In this document: piece after piece, positions 6,342 through 11,358 of the stretch
Layout of the letters: each line of letters begins with the position of its first letter
Position numbering within the stretch: the stretch's first letter is position 1
Source: UBA12276 sp041476285
GTDB lineage: Archaea; Micrarchaeota; Micrarchaeia; Micrarchaeales; Micrarchaeaceae
Assembly: GCA_041476285.1 (NCBI GenBank)
Contig: JBGOTD010000020.1
Location: forward strand, 1-11,358
Direction: 5' to 3'
DNA length: 11,358 bases
Program-made: the position numbers and the translations under genes
The notes under the pieces: model-generated
Told to the model about the DNA's origin: nothing
Database searches by the model: none
What the model saw: the letters and a program-made list of their open reading frames with translations, nothing else

Positions 6342-6360
6342 GCATTTATGTGGGATGATT

Positions 6361-6978
6361 ATGAATACCGGATTAGTAGTTTTAGGACTAATAGTTGTTA
6401 TTGCCATAGTGGTTGGGGGTTATTATGTAGCCTCTAGCGGAATTTTAGGCGCAAAGAATGGTCAAACAAGCCAATCGACTACAACCATACTTAGCACGGC
6501 TTCTTCAGCACCTACCTCAACAATAAAGCAAAATACTTCAAATTCGCAAAAAACTGATATCTTTAATGTGACAGAAAAGGAATATTCCATCACACCGAAC
6601 ACAATGACAGTAAATGCGGGTGATAAAGTAGTGCTACAGGTTAAAAACATAGGAACTGTGAGCCATACCTTTACTATAAGCAATCCTAGCGGAAGTGGTT
6701 ATTTGGTAGATACGGGATACCTATCGCCCGGCCAGAATGCAACTGTTAGTTTTACCGCGCCTGCTATGGGTAATTACACATACTATTGCAGGGTAACGGG
6801 CCATTCGGATCTTGGAATGAGGGGAACATTAATTGTATTGGCAACCTCATCAAGTACGGCAACAACCTCCTCACCAACTACATCACAGAGCTCCACCGCA
6901 GCAACTTCTTCAGTAGTCTCAACAAGCACTAGATCCACAGCACCTACAACAACAGTGGGTGGCGGGGGATGGGGTTGA
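6361..6978 (+). CDS. Membrane-anchored cupredoxin (type 1 blue copper protein)
   Basis: 205 residues from ATG 6361: a membrane helix (about 4-26), a Ser/Thr-rich stalk (about 35-65), one cupredoxin domain (about 68-162), a second Ser/Thr-rich tract and a GGGGWG end. All four type 1 copper ligands are visible: H102 in VSHTF, C143 in YYCRV, H148 in GHSD and M153 in GMRG. The C-x4-H-x4-M spacing equals that of rusticyanin and auracyanins. Such proteins carry electrons between membrane complexes at the outer face. Ser/Thr tracts on both sides suggest O-glycosylated linkers, as in halocyanins. TTG 6340 and ATG 6355 open the same frame but fit the promoter less well. The electron partner is unknown; no terminal oxidase gene is in the window. 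Assignment is firm. Confidence 0.9.
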   Translation: MNTGLVVLGLIVVIAIVVGGYYVASSGILGAKNGQTSQSTTTILSTASSAPTSTIKQNTSNSQKTDIFNVTEKEYSITPNTMTVNAGDKVVLQVKNIGTVSHTFTISNPSGSGYLVDTGYLSPGQNATVSFTAPAMGNYTYYCRVTGHSDLGMRGTLIVLATSSSTATTSSPTTSQSSTAATSSVVSTSTRSTAPTTTVGGGGWG

Positions 6979-6982
6979 TTAC

Positions 6983-6998
6983 TCCCTCTTTTTCTTTT
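6983..6998 (+). terminator. Pyrimidine-rich terminator
   Basis: A C/T-only run (CTCCCTCTTTTTCTTTT type) starts five bases after the cupredoxin stop. Archaeal RNA polymerase stops at such T-rich tracts without needing a hairpin. It probably separates the cupredoxin message from the cupin gene. Confidence 0.5.
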
Positions 6999-7046
6999 AA
7001 GCTGAATAAGAGTAAAGGCATACGTTGTGACAGACTATTGTAATCG

Positions 7047-7463
7047 ATGACGAACATGAAAGCCAAAAAGGGGTACAAAGTCGATCTTGAAAAGGAGACG
7101 AAGAAAAATAATTATTTTCGGCATGTGTTATATACTGCAGAACATAGCCAGCTTGTCCTTATGAGCCTTAAACCAAGAGAAGAGATAGGTGAAGAAATTC
7201 ATAAAGGCATAGATCAGTTCTTCAGGTTTGAGTATGGAAAGGGAATGGTCGTTATTAATGGCGTTAAGCACGCTGTTAAAAATGGTAGCGGCACCATTGT
7301 ACCAGCAGGCGCAAAACATAATGTAATCAATACTTCTGCGCGTCTTAATCTCAAGTTTTATACAATTTATTCACCGCCAGACCATAAAGATAAAATAGTG
7401 CACCGTACAAGAGCCGAAGCAATGGCTAAAGACAAGGAATTTGATGGTCGGACAACAGAATAA
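7047..7463 (+). CDS. Single-domain cupin
   Basis: 138 residues forming one cupin barrel. Motif 1 is EEIHKGIDQFFRFEYGKG (E50, H52, D56, Q57) and motif 2 is VPAGAKHNVINTS (P86, H91), followed by LKFYTIYSPPDHKDKIVHRTRAEA. This end (YTIYSPP-H-...-VH-T-AEA) marks a widespread family of small stand-alone cupins in bacteria and archaea, related to COG0662, whose substrate is not established. The His/Glu residues probably bind one divalent metal. The protein lacks a signal peptide and is cytosolic. ATG 7047 has no clear ribosome binding site; ATG 7056 has GATGA upstream and is an alternative. No clear TATA box is seen in the 68 bases before it. It shows no evident tie to the cupredoxin gene. Confidence 0.85.
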   Translation: MTNMKAKKGYKVDLEKETKKNNYFRHVLYTAEHSQLVLMSLKPREEIGEEIHKGIDQFFRFEYGKGMVVINGVKHAVKNGSGTIVPAGAKHNVINTSARLNLKFYTIYSPPDHKDKIVHRTRAEAMAKDKEFDGRTTE

Positions 7464-7646
7464 CGGGTCAGTGATGCTTTGGCCCTTTGCTTGCTAATTG
7501 TATAGTCTGCAGTTTGGAGAACTTCTTAAGGAAACCATAATGTGCATCTGTACCCCAGACGCAAGTAGAGGTGTTTATATACTGCAGGCAAATCCTCGAC
7601 AATCACGAAGATAGGTTTATATATTTAAATCAAATAATAGGTATTA
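7464..7646. other. Intergenic region, 183 bases
   Basis: No gene is supported here. It contains two TATA-like stretches: TTTATATA at 7575-7581 and the stronger box at 7617-7630. The first could drive a short RNA or an alternative longer leader. A TATACTGCAG copy overlaps it at 7578-7587. Confidence 0.4.
7617..7630 (+). promoter_or_regulatory. TATA box for the His-rich CxxCH protein gene
   Basis: TTTATATATTTAAAT-type sequence is centred about 24 bases before GTG 7647. No ribosome binding site is seen, so the message is probably leaderless. TAATA-GG-TATTA, a short AT-rich inverted repeat, lies at 7635-7646 directly before the start. Confidence 0.5.
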
Positions 7647-8240
7647 GTGATAAAATTGGAAACAGTCAAAACAAGGCTTGCTAGCGATATTAATACAAGA
7701 AAAAGTTCCGGATTAAGCAAATTTGTAAGAAATGGCGCAGTTACTTTAACAGCAGCTACACTTATGACAATGTCATGCAATTCATGCCATAAGACTGAGC
7801 AACTGCCACAGCAGAAGCCAGCGTTACAGACAGAGGTGCATCAAAAGGCGAAGCATGTTCATCATAAAGCAAGAACGGTAACGCAAGAAAATAAAAAAGT
7901 TGAAACTACTCCAAAGACTGATGAGGCACAGCAGACATCACAGCAAAGCTTGGATCAGACATATGAAAGGGGTAGAGAAGATGGTATTGCTGAAGCCAAC
8001 AGAACGTCATTCCAAAGAGGAGGATGGAGACCAAACAATGGTCATTCAGAAAAGCCCGAGGTGACAAGAGTCTATGTGTATTCAAATCAAGCTTCTAAAA
8101 AATCACACAACAGATTCATCGGGGTCCTGAAAGCGCCATTTAAGATATTCCACAGGAAAAAGAAAAATCCTGAGGGCGAATGGAAGCATTTTGGCCAGCC
8201 AACTGAAGGGAACTGCATATGCGAAGTAAAAAGGGAATAA
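7647..8240 (+). CDS. His-rich protein with a single CxxCH motif
   Basis: 197 residues, not recognised. A weakly hydrophobic stretch (about 27-43, GAVTLTAATLMTMS) precedes CNSCHK (C44, C47, H48), which formally matches the haem c attachment motif CxxCH and also resembles a lipoprotein-like processing site. A His- and Lys-rich part (EVHQKAKHVHHKA, about 63-75) follows, then a polar Gln/Thr linker, YERGREDGIAEANRTSFQRG (about 106-125), a basic segment KIFHRKKKNP and a C-terminal CIC (C190, C192). No cytochrome c fold is apparent, so a haem is uncertain; a metal or disulfide role is equally possible. GTG 7647 fits the TATA box for a leaderless message; TTG 7656 is an alternative. The small Cys-rich gene at 8296 follows on the same strand. 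Confidence 0.6.
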   Translation: MIKLETVKTRLASDINTRKSSGLSKFVRNGAVTLTAATLMTMSCNSCHKTEQLPQQKPALQTEVHQKAKHVHHKARTVTQENKKVETTPKTDEAQQTSQQSLDQTYERGREDGIAEANRTSFQRGGWRPNNGHSEKPEVTRVYVYSNQASKKSHNRFIGVLKAPFKIFHRKKKNPEGEWKHFGQPTEGNCICEVKRE

Positions 8241-8295
8241 ATGTTCCTTCTGGCTTTCTGCACCTTTTTGCGATTAACCAGTACGGGTAATTAGT

Positions 8296-8499
8296 ATGGC
8301 CCTATGTAAATGCAAGCATAAAATTACGGAATTCAGAGGAAGACGCTATCATACTAGCAATTATACTGCAGACTTCGAAAATCTTAGCCATAAGTGCGTA
8401 CAGGAAGGATGCAACTGTCTAAATCCTGTACCCTTAGAAGATACTTCAACAGAAAATCAGGAGAAAAACAAGAACCCTCTGCTTGATGTAACTGCCTAA
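8296..8499 (+). CDS. Small Cys/His-rich protein, probable zinc binder
   Basis: 67 residues, not recognised. Metal-type ligands come in two groups: CKCKH near the start (C4, C6, H8) and SHKCVQEGCNC (H32, C34, C39, C41), with H19 between them. The pattern suits a small zinc-binding or iron-binding knuckle, though it matches no named zinc finger. The C-terminal 25 residues are polar and probably disordered. ATG 8296 has GGGT about eight bases upstream but no clear TATA box, so it may be read through from the gene ending at 8240; a T-run near 8263-8267 in the 55-base gap could weaken that. Both this protein and its upstream neighbour carry C-x-C pairs. Being short, it is somewhat uncertain as a gene. 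Confidence 0.55.
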   Translation: MALCKCKHKITEFRGRRYHTSNYTADFENLSHKCVQEGCNCLNPVPLEDTSTENQEKNKNPLLDVTA

Positions 8500-8541
8500 A
8501 ACAGATTACATACATACTATTTCTTAAAGCACCAACCTTAA

Positions 8542-8596
8542 TACCACTTAAAATAAAAGTATATATATCATAAAAAAGAAAATATTATAAGTGGTA
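8542..8596. promoter_or_regulatory. Inverted repeat around a TATA box
   Basis: TACCACTTA (8542-8550) and its exact complement TAAGTGGTA (8588-8596) lie 37 bases apart on either side of a TATATATAT box (about 8560-8568). The inner arm ends two bases before the TTG start at 8599, at the expected transcription start. This layout suits a dimeric or looping repressor that covers TATA and start site. No hairpin would be present in a leaderless message, so a DNA operator is more likely than an RNA element. Confidence 0.55.
8560..8568 (+). promoter_or_regulatory. TATA box for the transglutaminase-like gene
   Basis: The run TATATATAT is centred about 35 bases before TTG 8599, giving a very short leader. 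GTGGT in 8591-8595 could be a weak ribosome binding sequence but is too close to be convincing. Confidence 0.5.
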
Positions 8597-8598
8597 AT

Positions 8599-9759
8599 TT
8601 GGGATTTCTGCCGATCAAGACGTTATACCTAGTAGTTGCAGTTCTTTTACTGGCTGGTGTCTCCTATGGTTTATTCAGGACCACTGGCATAAACAACCCT
8701 GCCTCTTTTGCACCAACAGCACACGCAATAAGCAGCAACGATACAAACTATTCTGCTGCATCTTCAAATAACGGCAACTTCACCTTCGTTTTCCATACAA
8801 TCAACGGAAATATAGAAAAGTGGTATTTTCCAGCTTCGGTATATCAGCATTACGCCTCTGTTCCTAAAGAGATGTCCCTATTGGTATTAAATAGCACATC
8901 AAATGGCAAGGCCCTTTATACATACGACTACAGCGGCCTAATAACCCCTGCTTTATTCGCAAATGAGATAGGCAACCTCACAAACGGAAGGACCGCACCT
9001 GAATTTGTGAGCGAGGTGTTCAACTCCAGAAGGCAATTGGCAACATACAGTCTCGTATTCAGCAATTCTTCCGAATACCCTGCAGAAACACTTGCATACG
9101 GGCAGGGAGATTGCAAGGATTTTGCTGTCCTGATGGCCAGCATGCTAGAGGCAGGAAATATCCAGGCAGGCTACGGCATGCGTGTGCAATTCCTTTATCT
9201 TGATTATCCTAACCTGACTAATCCGCATGTAATCAACCATTTGATTTTAAACATAATCTACAAGAATGGCACGAGCCAATTCCTAGAGTCAACAGGGAAT
9301 GTGCAGAATCCGTACAAATCAGTAGACGGATGGTACTTCAATCTTACGTGCAACTCTACATCTTGCAAGCCGTTAACGGCATGTCCACTTGGAGAGGTTC
9401 CTGGGCTAGACGGTGCATGCCATGCCGAATGCGGAAGTTCAGGCTCTTACTGCTCCTCAGGCTCTTCATGCTACAACAACAGCTGCATATCCTGCCCTGC
9501 TGGTTATACTCTAGGCACAGACGGCCAATGCCACGCTGCATGTGGCAGTGCATCAACCTATTGCGGCAGCGGTTCTACCTGTTACGGAGGCACGTGTGTA
9601 TCCTGTAGTCCGGGATATGCTGTTGGTGCTGACGGATCATGTCATCAGGCATGCAACGTGGGCTACTGCTCCTCAGGCTCTTACTGTCATGACAACAGCT
9701 GCATATCCTGCCCGGCGGGTTACTATCTAACAAACGATGGCAAATGCTACCATGCTTAG
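8599..9759 (+). CDS. Membrane-anchored transglutaminase-like protein with Cys-rich repeats
   Basis: 386 residues from a TTG start. A signal anchor (about 7-26) is followed by a sequon-rich extracytoplasmic part. Residues about 135-235 form a transglutaminase-like domain: AYGQGDCKDFAVLMASML with nucleophile C172, H214 in INHLIL and E230 in FLESTGN as the likely third residue, where Asp is more usual. Bacterial and archaeal members of this fold are mostly cysteine peptidases or amidases acting on surface proteins. From C262 on come three complete six-Cys repeats of 37, 37 and 35 residues, beginning at C262, C299 and C336, plus a partial fourth at C371. Their plan is C-x11-C-x3-C-x6-C-x5-C-x4-C, each with a DG turn. 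These EGF-like modules imply extracellular disulfides and perhaps adhesion. The substrate is unknown. Confidence 0.8.
   Translation: MGFLPIKTLYLVVAVLLLAGVSYGLFRTTGINNPASFAPTAHAISSNDTNYSAASSNNGNFTFVFHTINGNIEKWYFPASVYQHYASVPKEMSLLVLNSTSNGKALYTYDYSGLITPALFANEIGNLTNGRTAPEFVSEVFNSRRQLATYSLVFSNSSEYPAETLAYGQGDCKDFAVLMASMLEAGNIQAGYGMRVQFLYLDYPNLTNPHVINHLILNIIYKNGTSQFLESTGNVQNPYKSVDGWYFNLTCNSTSCKPLTACPLGEVPGLDGACHAECGSSGSYCSSGSSCYNNSCISCPAGYTLGTDGQCHAACGSASTYCGSGSTCYGGTCVSCSPGYAVGADGSCHQACNVGYCSSGSYCHDNSCISCPAGYYLTNDGKCYHA
9448..9726 (+). repeat. Intragenic DNA repeat encoding six-Cys modules
   Basis: Segment 9448-9510 recurs at 9664-9726, exactly 216 bases (72 codons) later. It includes a perfect 19-base match (9448-9466 with 9664-9682) and a perfect 22-base match (9476-9497 with 9692-9713). 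Identity at DNA level, not just protein level, points to recent duplication or recombination between repeat units 1 and 3; the middle unit has diverged more. Confidence 0.75.
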
Positions 9760-9783
9760 GAAGAGTTTGCAAGAATAAGCAAT

Positions 9784-10431
9784 TCACATCTTTTTGCTGA
9801 TCGCGGAAACTATTTTAGAGGTGTAGTTTTGGCTGTAATTTGCACCGCTAAGATAAACAAATGCAGAATCATTGCCTTTAATCAGGTATATGTTTGTGTA
9901 TGAGTCTCCGAACTGTATCGAATACAATGCCCCGTTTTCTGTTGCATTTATTATCGCATTTGACGGGTAATATCCGATTGTGGCATTAGGATATATTGGT
10001 TTAGTCACAGACCTATAGGTTGAGCTGCTATTTTTGCTGTTGAGCAGTAATATCTCATTCAAGTCCACTCCTGAATATTTAAATTGTATTATCCAGCCCA
10101 CGAACTTGCCCTTCGGGCTAAAAAATGCCACGTTCGCACAGTAATTCGGATTTGTGCTGTTGCTTGGTTGGCAATGATTTGCATTATAAGTCGCATTCCT
10201 GTTATTCGATCCAAAAATCCCCTGGACTTCTAGCAATGTGAGATAAGGCACCATCTGGGTTTGGTTTATGGTTGTTGTTGATAAAGCAGGAACGGTTGAT
10301 GTAGATGTGGTAGTTGATGGTGGATGTGAAAACTGCAATGATGATCCATAGTAGGTTAATCCTGCAATAAATGCAATAACTATTATCTCGATTATGACAA
10401 ACTTCCAACTGCTTATTCTTATTTCCTGCAT
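9784..10431 (-). CDS. Membrane-anchored secreted glycoprotein-like protein, unknown function
   Basis: 215 residues, not recognised. A membrane helix (about 11-30) is followed by a Ser/Thr-rich stalk (about 38-58, STTTSTSTV...) and an extracytoplasmic domain of about 155 residues with many N-x-S/T sequons. Two Cys in HCQPSNSTNPNYC probably form a disulfide. Later parts look beta-rich (FVGWIIQFKY, LYSIQFGD, NIYLIKGNDSAFVYLSG), as in small lipoprotein-like or adhesin domains; the NGALYSIQFG...NIYLIKG pattern suggests a compact sandwich but no family name. It is convergent with the transglutaminase-like gene, with only 24 bases between stops. ATG 10431 lies about 25 bases after a TATA box and has no ribosome binding site, so the message is probably leaderless and separate from mtnP upstream. 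Confidence 0.7.
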   Translation of the reverse strand: MQEIRISSWKFVIIEIIVIAFIAGLTYYGSSLQFSHPPSTTTSTSTVPALSTTTINQTQMVPYLTLLEVQGIFGSNNRNATYNANHCQPSNSTNPNYCANVAFFSPKGKFVGWIIQFKYSGVDLNEILLLNSKNSSSTYRSVTKPIYPNATIGYYPSNAIINATENGALYSIQFGDSYTNIYLIKGNDSAFVYLSGANYSQNYTSKIVSAISKKM

Positions 10432-10437
10432 ATAAAC

Positions 10438-10488
10438 ATAACCTTTGGATTATCTATAATGTTCATAATACATGATAATAAAGGTTAT
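10438..10488. promoter_or_regulatory. Long inverted repeat around a TATA box
   Basis: The left arm (10438-10454, ATAACCTTTGGATTATC) and right arm (10474-10488, GATAATAAAGGTTAT) pair over 15 positions with only a GG bulge. The 19-base centre can extend the pairing (TATAATG against CATAATA, one mismatch). The minus-strand TATA box for the gene at 10431 overlaps the inner part, and the left arm ends seven bases before its ATG. It is probably a protein-binding operator; a terminator for mtnP or an RNA hairpin in a longer message are alternatives. Confidence 0.6.
10452..10460 (-). promoter_or_regulatory. TATA-like box for the convergent glycoprotein gene
   Basis: ATTATAGAT on the minus strand is centred 25 bases before ATG 10431, the usual archaeal TATA-to-start distance. 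It lies partly within the long inverted repeat. Confidence 0.45.
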
Positions 10489-10501
10489 TATTCAGCCAAA
10501 A

Positions 10502-11302
10502 CTACACTTTTATTATTGCTCCATCCAGCGAATTGGCGCATTCGCATTTGCGTGTTTGGGGCGTGTCCTTTACTATTTCCTTAATAAGATCTTTTACTTT
10601 GTCAACGCTCTTTGAAAATGTTTCCATGACTTCCTTGTGGCTTACCGGCTTTATGTCCTCCCTGCCTATCAGGCCCGCATCATAATCTGTCACTATGCCG
10701 AGTGCAAGATAGCAAATGCACCTTTCCTTTGCAAGGACTACTTCCGGATATTGCGTCATGTTAACGAGGTCGAATCCCTGTTTGCTGAAGAAGACTGATT
10801 CAGCCTTAGTTGAAAATCTCGGCCCGTTTATCACAACGACTGACGCACCGTCCTTATAGTCTATCTTCATCTTGTTTGCAATTGCTGTTGAAATGGTTCT
10901 TAATTCAGAGCAATAAGGCTCTGCAGTGCTTACATGTACGACCTCCTTCTCAAAGAACGTGTCCGGCCTCCCATGTGTCTGGTTTACGAACTGGTCAAAT
11001 GCAACTATCTGCCCTACCTTGTATTTTGGGTTTAGCGATCCCACTGCATTTGTTGCTATTATCCTTTTAACGCCGAGTTCGTGGAGCGCCTGTATGTTTG
11101 CCCTGTAAGGCACCTTGTGCGGCGGAAATGCATGCCTGCTGCCATGCCTTGGTATGAAGGCAACATTTCTTCCTGAAATTTTGCCTATCGAAACCCTGTC
11201 GCTTGGCTTTCCGTATTCCGTTTCTATGTCTAGGCTCTCTGCATCCTCCAAAAGTGAATAGAAACCTGAACCTCCTATAATGCCTATTTCAGCCTTCATC
11301 AT
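10502..11302 (-). CDS. mtnP: S-methyl-5'-thioadenosine phosphorylase
   Basis: 266 residues, full length. The enzyme cleaves methylthioadenosine, the by-product of polyamine synthesis, with phosphate to adenine and methylthioribose-1-phosphate, in the cytosol. Signatures of the trimeric PNP/MTAP family are complete: IGIIGGSGFY (phosphate loop, G10-S12), PRHGSRH (R52-H57), NAVGSL (N85), NMTQYPEVVLAKE (N181, M182, T183) and VTDYDAG with D206 and D208, the Asp pair that selects 6-amino purines and so favours MTAP over PNP. Two C-x-C pairs occur, C195/C197 and C253/C255; a C-terminal CxC is known in Sulfolobus MTAP II, where it supports disulfide-linked stability. The start is ATG 11302 or, with better GGTGG spacing, ATG 11299. 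The upstream gene's TGA overlaps the first ATG, so they are co-transcribed. Confidence 0.93.
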   Translation of the reverse strand: MMKAEIGIIGGSGFYSLLEDAESLDIETEYGKPSDRVSIGKISGRNVAFIPRHGSRHAFPPHKVPYRANIQALHELGVKRIIATNAVGSLNPKYKVGQIVAFDQFVNQTHGRPDTFFEKEVVHVSTAEPYCSELRTISTAIANKMKIDYKDGASVVVINGPRFSTKAESVFFSKQGFDLVNMTQYPEVVLAKERCICYLALGIVTDYDAGLIGREDIKPVSHKEVMETFSKSVDKVKDLIKEIVKDTPQTRKCECANSLDGAIIKV

Positions 11303-11358
11303 TCCACCACTAGCCTCTTGTGTATAATTTTATCGGTGCGGTTGTATGTTTTCTTGCC
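11299..11358 (-). CDS. C-terminal end of an unidentified gene (partial)
   Basis: One minus-strand frame is open from the window edge to a TGA at 11301-11299, giving the 19-residue end GKKTYNRTDKIIHKRLVVE. The TGA overlaps the first mtnP ATG (ATGA), an arrangement typical of coupled genes in one operon. The fragment is basic and too short to identify. An open frame of 19 codons can arise by chance; the overlap and the well-placed GGTGG for mtnP are the reasons for listing it. Confidence 0.45.
   Translation of the reverse strand, partial: GKKTYNRTDKIIHKRLVVE

Noticed and set aside
6340..6360. TTG start for the cupredoxin at 6340
   Set aside because: It adds MHLCGMI before a normal signal anchor and overlaps the TATA-like stretch; ATG 6361 fits better.
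7540..7614. 24-codon frame MCICTPDASRGVYIL... in the 7464-7646 gap
   Set aside because: It has no ribosome binding site or suitable promoter and is too short for support.
7647..8240. Calling the CxxCH protein a cytochrome c
   Set aside because: One CxxCH in a low-complexity His/Lys/Gln-rich protein without a cytochrome fold or axial Met/His pattern is not enough.
1..11358. tRNA, rRNA, CRISPR array or insertion sequence
   Set aside because: No cloverleaf-like sequence, regular spaced repeats, transposase frame or terminal repeats were seen; the only long repeats are the coding repeats at 9448-9726 and the promoter inverted repeats.

Overview
The window most likely comes from an archaeon, probably a small-genome DPANN lineage of the Micrarchaeota/ARMAN kind. 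This is an inference from five things. The mtnP gene is of the archaeal MTA phosphorylase type. Several genes have TATA-like boxes about 25 bases before the start codon and no ribosome binding site, which suggests leaderless transcripts, while genes inside operons carry GGTGA-like sites. Secreted proteins are rich in N-x-S/T sequons and Ser/Thr stalks. One regulator is fused to membrane helices. GTG and TTG starts are frequent. No RNA gene, CRISPR array, transposon or phage gene was seen, and no gene-free stretch exceeds 300 bases.

Left part (38-3834, all minus strand). A membrane-anchored winged-helix protein (3160-3834) precedes a tight run of six genes read from 3081 down to 38. They encode a Met/His-rich single-pass protein, a multi-pass membrane protein with CPLC, a soluble helical protein, a small secreted Cys protein, a secreted CC...DCNHG protein and a small YHS-domain protein. 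Potential soft-metal and thiol ligands recur across the set and most products are at the membrane. I read it as an uncharacterised extracytoplasmic copper or thiol-redox system. A perfect 14-bp palindrome lies just upstream of the first gene.

Centre (3935-7463, plus strand). After a compact divergent promoter come a small unknown protein, a solitary NqrB/RnfD-like membrane protein coupled to an APC-family permease, a membrane-anchored cupredoxin with a complete type 1 copper site spaced as in rusticyanin, and a one-domain cupin. The cupredoxin extends the copper theme.

Right part (7647-11358). A His-rich protein with one CxxCH is followed by a tiny Cys/His-rich protein. Next is a membrane-anchored transglutaminase-like protein with a C-terminal array of six-Cys repeats, then a convergent secreted glycoprotein of unknown function. 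mtnP follows, with the end of another gene overlapping its start at the right edge. The promoters of the transglutaminase-like gene and the convergent glycoprotein gene share an unusual layout: inverted repeats on both sides of the TATA box, with the inner arm ending a few bases before the start codon.

Together the window looks like a cell-envelope accessory region (copper or electron transfer, disulfide-rich surface proteins, transport) beside one housekeeping nucleoside-salvage gene.
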